DNA of 11,340 bases from Acidimicrobiaceae bacterium (GTDB taxonomy: Bacteria; Actinomycetota; Acidimicrobiia; Acidimicrobiales; UBA10347), in NCBI GenBank assembly GCA_003485885.1, contig DNHM01000069.1, positions 1-11,340 of the forward strand, in the 5' to 3' direction. Numbering within the stretch: the first letter of the stretch is position 1; each line of letters begins with the position of its first letter. The notes under the pieces were generated by a model that saw only the letters and a list, made by a program, of their open reading frames with translations, was not told the DNA's origin and did not search any database. The position numbers were made by a program, and so were the translations under genes. Shown here piece after piece: positions 6,547-11,340 of this stretch.

Positions 6547-7650
6547 ATGGGTCTAAGCCGTTTTCTCCTTATCGTTGCCGCGTGTTGTGCGCTGGCTCCG
6601 CTGGCGGCGACCCGGTTCCGTCCGCCAGTCACGATCCGTGAGATCGAGAAGTCGTTCGTTGCCGGCGTGATTACTCTTGCAATCGGGGCGCTGGCCGCTA
6701 GCCAGACCTACGACTTCGGCGTGTTCGCGTATACCCATCTGCTGTACCTGCTCGCTGTCGTAACCGTGCCGGCGCTCCTAGGCGGTTGGTATGTCACCGC
6801 CTTCATCCGTAGACGACGGACACGACTGGTGAACCTTGGCGGGGCGCTCGCCATCATTATTGCCCTGCTGGGAGTCTGGGGCACCCACATAGAACCGAAT
6901 TGGCTTGCCACCGAAATCGTTGCTGTGACAGCGCCAGTGGACCAACCCCTTCGTATCGGGGTGCTGGCAGACATGCAGACGCCGAACATCGGTCGCCACG
7001 AGCAGAATGCCGTTGACACGTTGATTGCCGAAGAGCCGGACCTCGTGCTCGTGCCAGGCGACTTCTTCCAGGGAAGTGTCGATGCGATCGCAGCCGAGAC
7101 ACCGGCGTTCATTGAACTGCTCACCTTGTTGACAGCGAACGTGAACGTCGTGGCGGTGGTTTCGGGCGATAGCGACCGACCAGACGAGCTCAAAAAGATC
7201 GTGGAGGCCGCAGGTGCCCTCTACCTCGACAATCAGATCACCGACCTGACAGTGGAAGGACAACCCATCCGGCTAGCGGGAGTCAGCGTCTTTGCTGCCA
7301 CCAGTCGACTGGACACGATCGCATCGCTCGTCGAACCGAGCGACGCGTTCACGATCTTGTTGTCGCACCGACCTGGTGTGGTCTATGACCTGCCTGTTGG
7401 TAGCGACGTCGACCTGATCGTGGCCGGCCATACCCACGGTGGCCAGATCTCGTTACCGTTCTTTGGTCCGCCAGTCACCTTCTCAAAGGTTCCCCGGACG
7501 CTCGCCGCCGGGGGCCTTGGACTCGTCGACAACTATCCGGTGTATGTCTCTACCGGTGTAGGTCTTGAACGTCTCCAGGCTCCACAGGTCCGATTGGGTG
7601 TACGACCTAGCATCGGCATTATCGATGTCTTCCCCGCCTCTGTGGGCTGA
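6547..7650 (+). CDS. Membrane-anchored calcineurin-like phosphoesterase with altered metal-site motifs
   Basis: This 367-residue protein has four hydrophobic segments (about 3-22, 35-52, 62-85 and 97-113) followed by a metallophosphoesterase domain of the YkuE/YaeI type. The later motifs are intact: LLSHRPGVV (His274), AGHTHGGQISLPFFGPP (His295, His297) and YVSTGVGL. The earlier motifs are not canonical. The DxH motif reads DMQ (Asp142, Gln144), GDxxD reads GDFFQ (171-175), and GNHD reads GDSD (207-210). Thus a metal-ligand His, the ligand Asn and the presumed catalytic His are replaced, which could change the metal, lower activity or leave a binding role. Relatives act on membrane-linked phosphate esters (family knowledge); the substrate here is unknown. 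The ATG at 6547 begins directly before the first membrane segment; GTG at 6541 is possible. A much longer start at 6349 would run through the divergent reductase gene. No SD is visible. Confidence 0.86.
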   Translation: MGLSRFLLIVAACCALAPLAATRFRPPVTIREIEKSFVAGVITLAIGALAASQTYDFGVFAYTHLLYLLAVVTVPALLGGWYVTAFIRRRRTRLVNLGGALAIIIALLGVWGTHIEPNWLATEIVAVTAPVDQPLRIGVLADMQTPNIGRHEQNAVDTLIAEEPDLVLVPGDFFQGSVDAIAAETPAFIELLTLLTANVNVVAVVSGDSDRPDELKKIVEAAGALYLDNQITDLTVEGQPIRLAGVSVFAATSRLDTIASLVEPSDAFTILLSHRPGVVYDLPVGSDVDLIVAGHTHGGQISLPFFGPPVTFSKVPRTLAAGGLGLVDNYPVYVSTGVGLERLQAPQVRLGVRPSIGIIDVFPASVG

Positions 7651-7849
7651 CTCACCTGCCCCGCACCAAGACCCCGGGAACGCGGTCGAAAACGGGAAAG
7701 ACCCGGCGTGGGTAACGCCGGGCCTGTCCATTTTGATCTTCTGGTGAGCGCCCCCAGTCGGAGCGACAGAGGAACGGGATGCGGACGAGGAACGAGTCTC
7801 TGCAGCAAAGCAGCCTTGTGCGACAAACGTCGGCCCAAACGGAGTGGTT
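7651..7849. other. Intergenic region between convergent phosphoesterase and atpC
   Basis: These 199 bases hold the hairpin at 7702-7722. I see no convincing coding sequence or second strong structure in the remainder (7741-7849); only a weak CTGC/GCAG pairing near 7800 was noticed. Confidence 0.6.
7702..7722. terminator. Strong GC-rich hairpin, likely bidirectional terminator
   Basis: CCCGGCGT (7702-7709) pairs perfectly with ACGCCGGG (7715-7722) around the five-base loop GGGTA. On the + strand it is followed by CCTGTCCATTTTGATCTT. On the - strand it is followed by TCTTTCCCGTTTT, so both strands have a T-rich stretch nearby. It sits 51 bases after the phosphoesterase stop and about 127 bases after the atpC stop, and could end both transcripts. 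Confidence 0.75.
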
Positions 7850-8251
7850 TTACGCCGAAGCCTTCTTGGAAACATCGAGGCGGACCTGGGCACGACGCAG
7901 CGCATTGGCAGCGTCGGCATCGTCGTTATCAGCAGCGAGTGCTTCTTCGGCACGACGTTGCGCGAGCTCTGCCCGAGCAGGATCAATGTCGGCCGCAGCT
8001 TCGGCGACATCGCTCAGGATTGTGCAATGGTCGTTGGCGATTTCGACAAAACCACGATGCACCGCAAATGAGTGCAACGTCGAACCGTCGATGTCATAGA
8101 TGCGAGCCTCAGCGACCTGCAATACGCCTACAAACGGAACGTGGCCAGGCATGAACCCGATCTCGCCGTCGCTTGTACGCACGATGATCTCTTTGGCCTC
8201 GGCCGTAAAGATGATGCGTTCAGGCGAGACAAACTCGACGTGGATCGACAC
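7850..8251 (-). CDS. atpC: F1Fo-ATP synthase epsilon subunit
   Basis: This 133-residue protein is the epsilon subunit of the F1 central stalk, which couples gamma to the c-ring and can inhibit ATP hydrolysis. The N-terminal beta-sandwich shows HVEFVSPERIIF, SDGEIGFMPGHVPFVGVL and FAVHRGFVEI. The C-terminal alpha-helical part (about 88-130, Ala- and Arg-rich) is present, so the helical domain that can act as a regulatory arm is not lost. The start is GTG at 8249-8251, with AGGAG (complement of 8258-8262) six bases upstream, close to the end of atpD whose stop is at 8264-8266. The 12-bp gap suggests coupled translation. It is the last gene of the operon. Confidence 0.95.
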   Translation of the reverse strand: MSIHVEFVSPERIIFTAEAKEIIVRTSDGEIGFMPGHVPFVGVLQVAEARIYDIDGSTLHSFAVHRGFVEIANDHCTILSDVAEAAADIDPARAELAQRRAEEALAADNDDADAANALRRAQVRLDVSKKASA

Positions 8252-8263
8252 AGCAGGCTCCTA

Positions 8264-9739
<1,476 letters not shown>

Positions 9740-9765
9740 CTAAGGTTGCTCGGACCTATGCTCGA

Positions 9766-10704
9766 TTAGTTCTGCTGGAGAAGTTGTGCGACCTTGTCGA
9801 TCTTGTCGTCATCGCCGCCGCCGAGTGCTTCGGCGCCGCCTACGATTTCCATGATCTCGGTCGTGATGGATGCTTGGCGAGCGCTACTGAGCTGTCGGCC
9901 AAGTTTGGTGATGAGTTCTTCGGCGTTGTCGGTGGCGGCCTTCATGGCCCGCTGCCGGTTCGCGTGTTCAGAAGCCGATGAGTCAAGTAGTGCCGAGAAC
10001 AAACGGCTCTCGACGTATCGAGGTAACAGCGACTCGAGTACACCGTCGGCTGACGGCTCAAACTCGAACTCCGCAGTCAATTCGCCGCCACCGCCGACTT
10101 CGGCAATGGTTTCGACTGACTCAAGCGGCAGGAACTGGCGCACAGCCAGCTTCTGCGTACCAATGCTGACAAACTCGGTGAAGATCAAGATGACCTGATC
10201 TATGTCCCCGTCGATGAACTGCTCGCTGATGTACTCTGCAACTTCGCGCGCTGAGTCATAGTGAGGCGTGTCAGTGATTCCTTCGTAGAAGGCATCCACG
10301 GTGTAATTGCGGAACGCGAAGTAGTCACGTGCCTTCTTGCCGATCAAGATCAGCGAGTAGTCGATGCCCTCGGCGGTGCGGGCCATCAGCTCGCGCTCGG
10401 CGGCACGGATCACCGTGGAGTTATATGGGCCGGCCAGGCCTCGGTCACCAGCGATGACCACATAGGCGACCTTGCCGATTGTTTCAGGAGCCTCGAGTAG
10501 CGGGTGGGTTGCGCTAGCGCCGCCCTTTGCTAAGTCCTCGATAACGCTGGTAATGCGCGCTGCGTATGGACGTGCCTCGTTGGCTCGAGTTTGTGCTTTC
10601 GCGACTCGGGTTGCCGCGATGAGTTCCATGGCACGAGTGATCTTCTTCGTGCTTTGGATACTTGAGATACGGCGCTTGAGGATGCGTTCCGCTGCTCCTG
10701 GAAT
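9766..10704 (-). CDS. atpG: F1Fo-ATP synthase gamma subunit, apparent ATT start
   Basis: This is the gamma subunit, the rotating central shaft of F1, of 312 residues if read from ATT at 10702-10704. Conserved parts are ERILKRRISSIQSTKKITRAMELIAATRVAKAQ at the N-terminus (given here as two adjoining blocks, residues 6-38), GDRGLAGPYNS in the middle, and the C-terminal helix with RQRAMKAATDNAEELI and a family-like ITTEIMEIVGGAEAL. The first ATG in frame is at 10629, inside the conserved N-terminal helix after TKKITRA, and would lose 25 residues. Upstream of it the frame is closed by the atpA stop (10708-10710), and no ATG, GTG, TTG or CTG occurs between. The ATT lies 8 bases after a perfect AGGAGG (complement of 10713-10718) embedded in the last atpA codons. 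It gives an N-terminus of IPGAAERIL, in exact register with the usual MAGGQERIL of actinobacteria. The gene identity is certain; the ATT start is a strong inference. Confidence 0.93.
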   Translation of the reverse strand: MPGAAERILKRRISSIQSTKKITRAMELIAATRVAKAQTRANEARPYAARITSVIEDLAKGGASATHPLLEAPETIGKVAYVVIAGDRGLAGPYNSTVIRAAERELMARTAEGIDYSLILIGKKARDYFAFRNYTVDAFYEGITDTPHYDSAREVAEYISEQFIDGDIDQVILIFTEFVSIGTQKLAVRQFLPLESVETIAEVGGGGELTAEFEFEPSADGVLESLLPRYVESRLFSALLDSSASEHANRQRAMKAATDNAEELITKLGRQLSSARQASITTEIMEIVGGAEALGGGDDDKIDKVAQLLQQN

Positions 10705-10718
10705 GGCTCAGCCCTCCT
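10702..10718 (-). promoter_or_regulatory. atpG ribosome binding site and ATT start
   Basis: On the minus strand AGGAGG (10713-10718) is followed by GCTGAGCC and then ATT (10702-10704). The TGA stop of atpA lies between them. The full-consensus SD with 8-base spacing decides the start of atpG, because no ordinary start codon is available. Confidence 0.75.
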
Positions 10719-11340
10719 GAGGACGAGCGATGTCGGTCTCGGGAAGAGTGACATCGCTGTCGACCATGCCGGTCGCTGCTGCTGCTTGGGCTTCGGCCTC
10801 GGGGGTATCGCCACCGACTGGTGCGCTTGATTCGAACTGGGCGGCGAAGCCGGCCACGATCGTTTCGAGCTCGCTGGTGTCGACGTTGCCGGTCGACTTG
10901 ATGCCGTCGTACATAGCTGCGTGGCGGGTGCCGACATAGTCGAGAAGTTCATTCTCGAAGCGACTCACGTCGGTGACCGGGATGGCGTCGAGGTGGCCGT
11001 TGGTTCCGGCGTACAGCGAGACAACCTGGCGCTCAACAGGCATAGGCGAGTTCACGCCCTGCTTGAGGAGTTCGGTAAGTCGGTAACCACGATCGAGCTG
11101 TGCTTGTGACACGGCATCGAGGTCAGAACCGAACGAAGCGAATGCTTCGAGCTCGCGGAACTGCTGGAGATCAGACTTGAGTGTGCCTACGGCAGTCTTC
11201 ATCGCCTTGATCTGTGCGGCAGAACCCACACGAGACACCGATACACCCACGTCTACCGCAGGGCGAAGGCCCGACTTGAACATGTCATCCTGCAAGAAGA
11301 TCTGACCATCGGTGATCGAAATCACGTTGGTCGGAATAAA
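10708..11340 (-). CDS. atpA: F1Fo-ATP synthase alpha subunit, 3' part, with C-terminal tail
   Basis: These are the last 210 residues of the alpha subunit; the frame stays open to the edge of the window, so the N-terminal part lies beyond 11340. The recognisable core includes [41 protein letters not shown] with the alpha-type arginine region, and [13 protein letters not shown]. The core ends near [11 protein letters not shown], where the E. coli subunit terminates. About 37 further residues follow, rich in Ala, Asp, Glu and Pro and ending ARPQEG. A C-terminal alpha extension is known from mycobacteria, where it restrains ATP hydrolysis; this tail differs in being acidic, and equivalence is not shown. 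The final codons contain the SD for atpG. Confidence 0.96.
   Translation of the reverse strand, partial: FIPTNVISITDGQIFLQDDMFKSGLRPAVDVGVSVSRVGSAAQIKAMKTAVGTLKSDLQQFRELEAFASFGSDLDAVSQAQLDRGYRLTELLKQGVNSPMPVERQVVSLYAGTNGHLDAIPVTDVSRFENELLDYVGTRHAAMYDGIKSTGNVDTSELETIVAGFAAQFESSAPVGGDTPEAEAQAAAATGMVDSDVTLPETDIARPQEG

Overview
The window looks like an ordinary stretch of an actinobacterial chromosome. The clues are GC-rich codon use, a class II (GlpX) fructose bisphosphatase, a TAP-type lipoprotein hydrolase, a class III-like PPK2, and several gene starts with no Shine-Dalgarno (SD) sequence. A marine or freshwater Acidimicrobiia-like lineage would fit, but this is an impression from protein style and not a proven assignment. 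I see no mobile element, CRISPR array, tRNA or rRNA.

Layout. (1) 1-554, + strand: the 3' end of glpX. (2) 557-3591, - strand: a Memo-AMMECR1 fusion protein followed by a secreted alpha/beta-hydrolase lipoprotein, converging on glpX with a 2-bp gap. (3) 3694-4524, + strand: a PPK2-family polyphosphate kinase, divergent from the Memo-AMMECR1 gene. (4) 4533-4588: a perfect 13-bp inverted repeat with an overlapping imperfect direct repeat, between convergent genes. (5) 4585-6416, - strand: an aldo/keto reductase followed by a 2-oxoglutarate/Fe(II) dioxygenase, probably one operon. (6) 6547-7650, + strand: a membrane-anchored calcineurin-like phosphoesterase with several altered metal-site residues. 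(7) 7702-7722: a strong hairpin that probably terminates transcription from both sides. (8) 7850-11340, - strand: the end of the F1Fo-ATP synthase operon in standard order, atpA (partial), atpG, atpD, atpC.

The genes form several independent units: central carbon metabolism (glpX), energy conversion (atp operon), nucleotide phosphorylation from polyphosphate (PPK2), and three poorly understood units. The most notable observation is that atpG has no ATG, GTG, TTG or CTG codon that would give a full-length protein. An ATT codon behind a perfect AGGAGG gives exactly the N-terminus expected for the family. The other points of interest are two proteins that keep their fold signatures but have lost canonical active-site residues (the Memo-AMMECR1 fusion and the phosphoesterase), a C-terminal tail on the ATP synthase alpha subunit, and the repeat structure at 4533-4588. 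I found no clear new multi-gene system.
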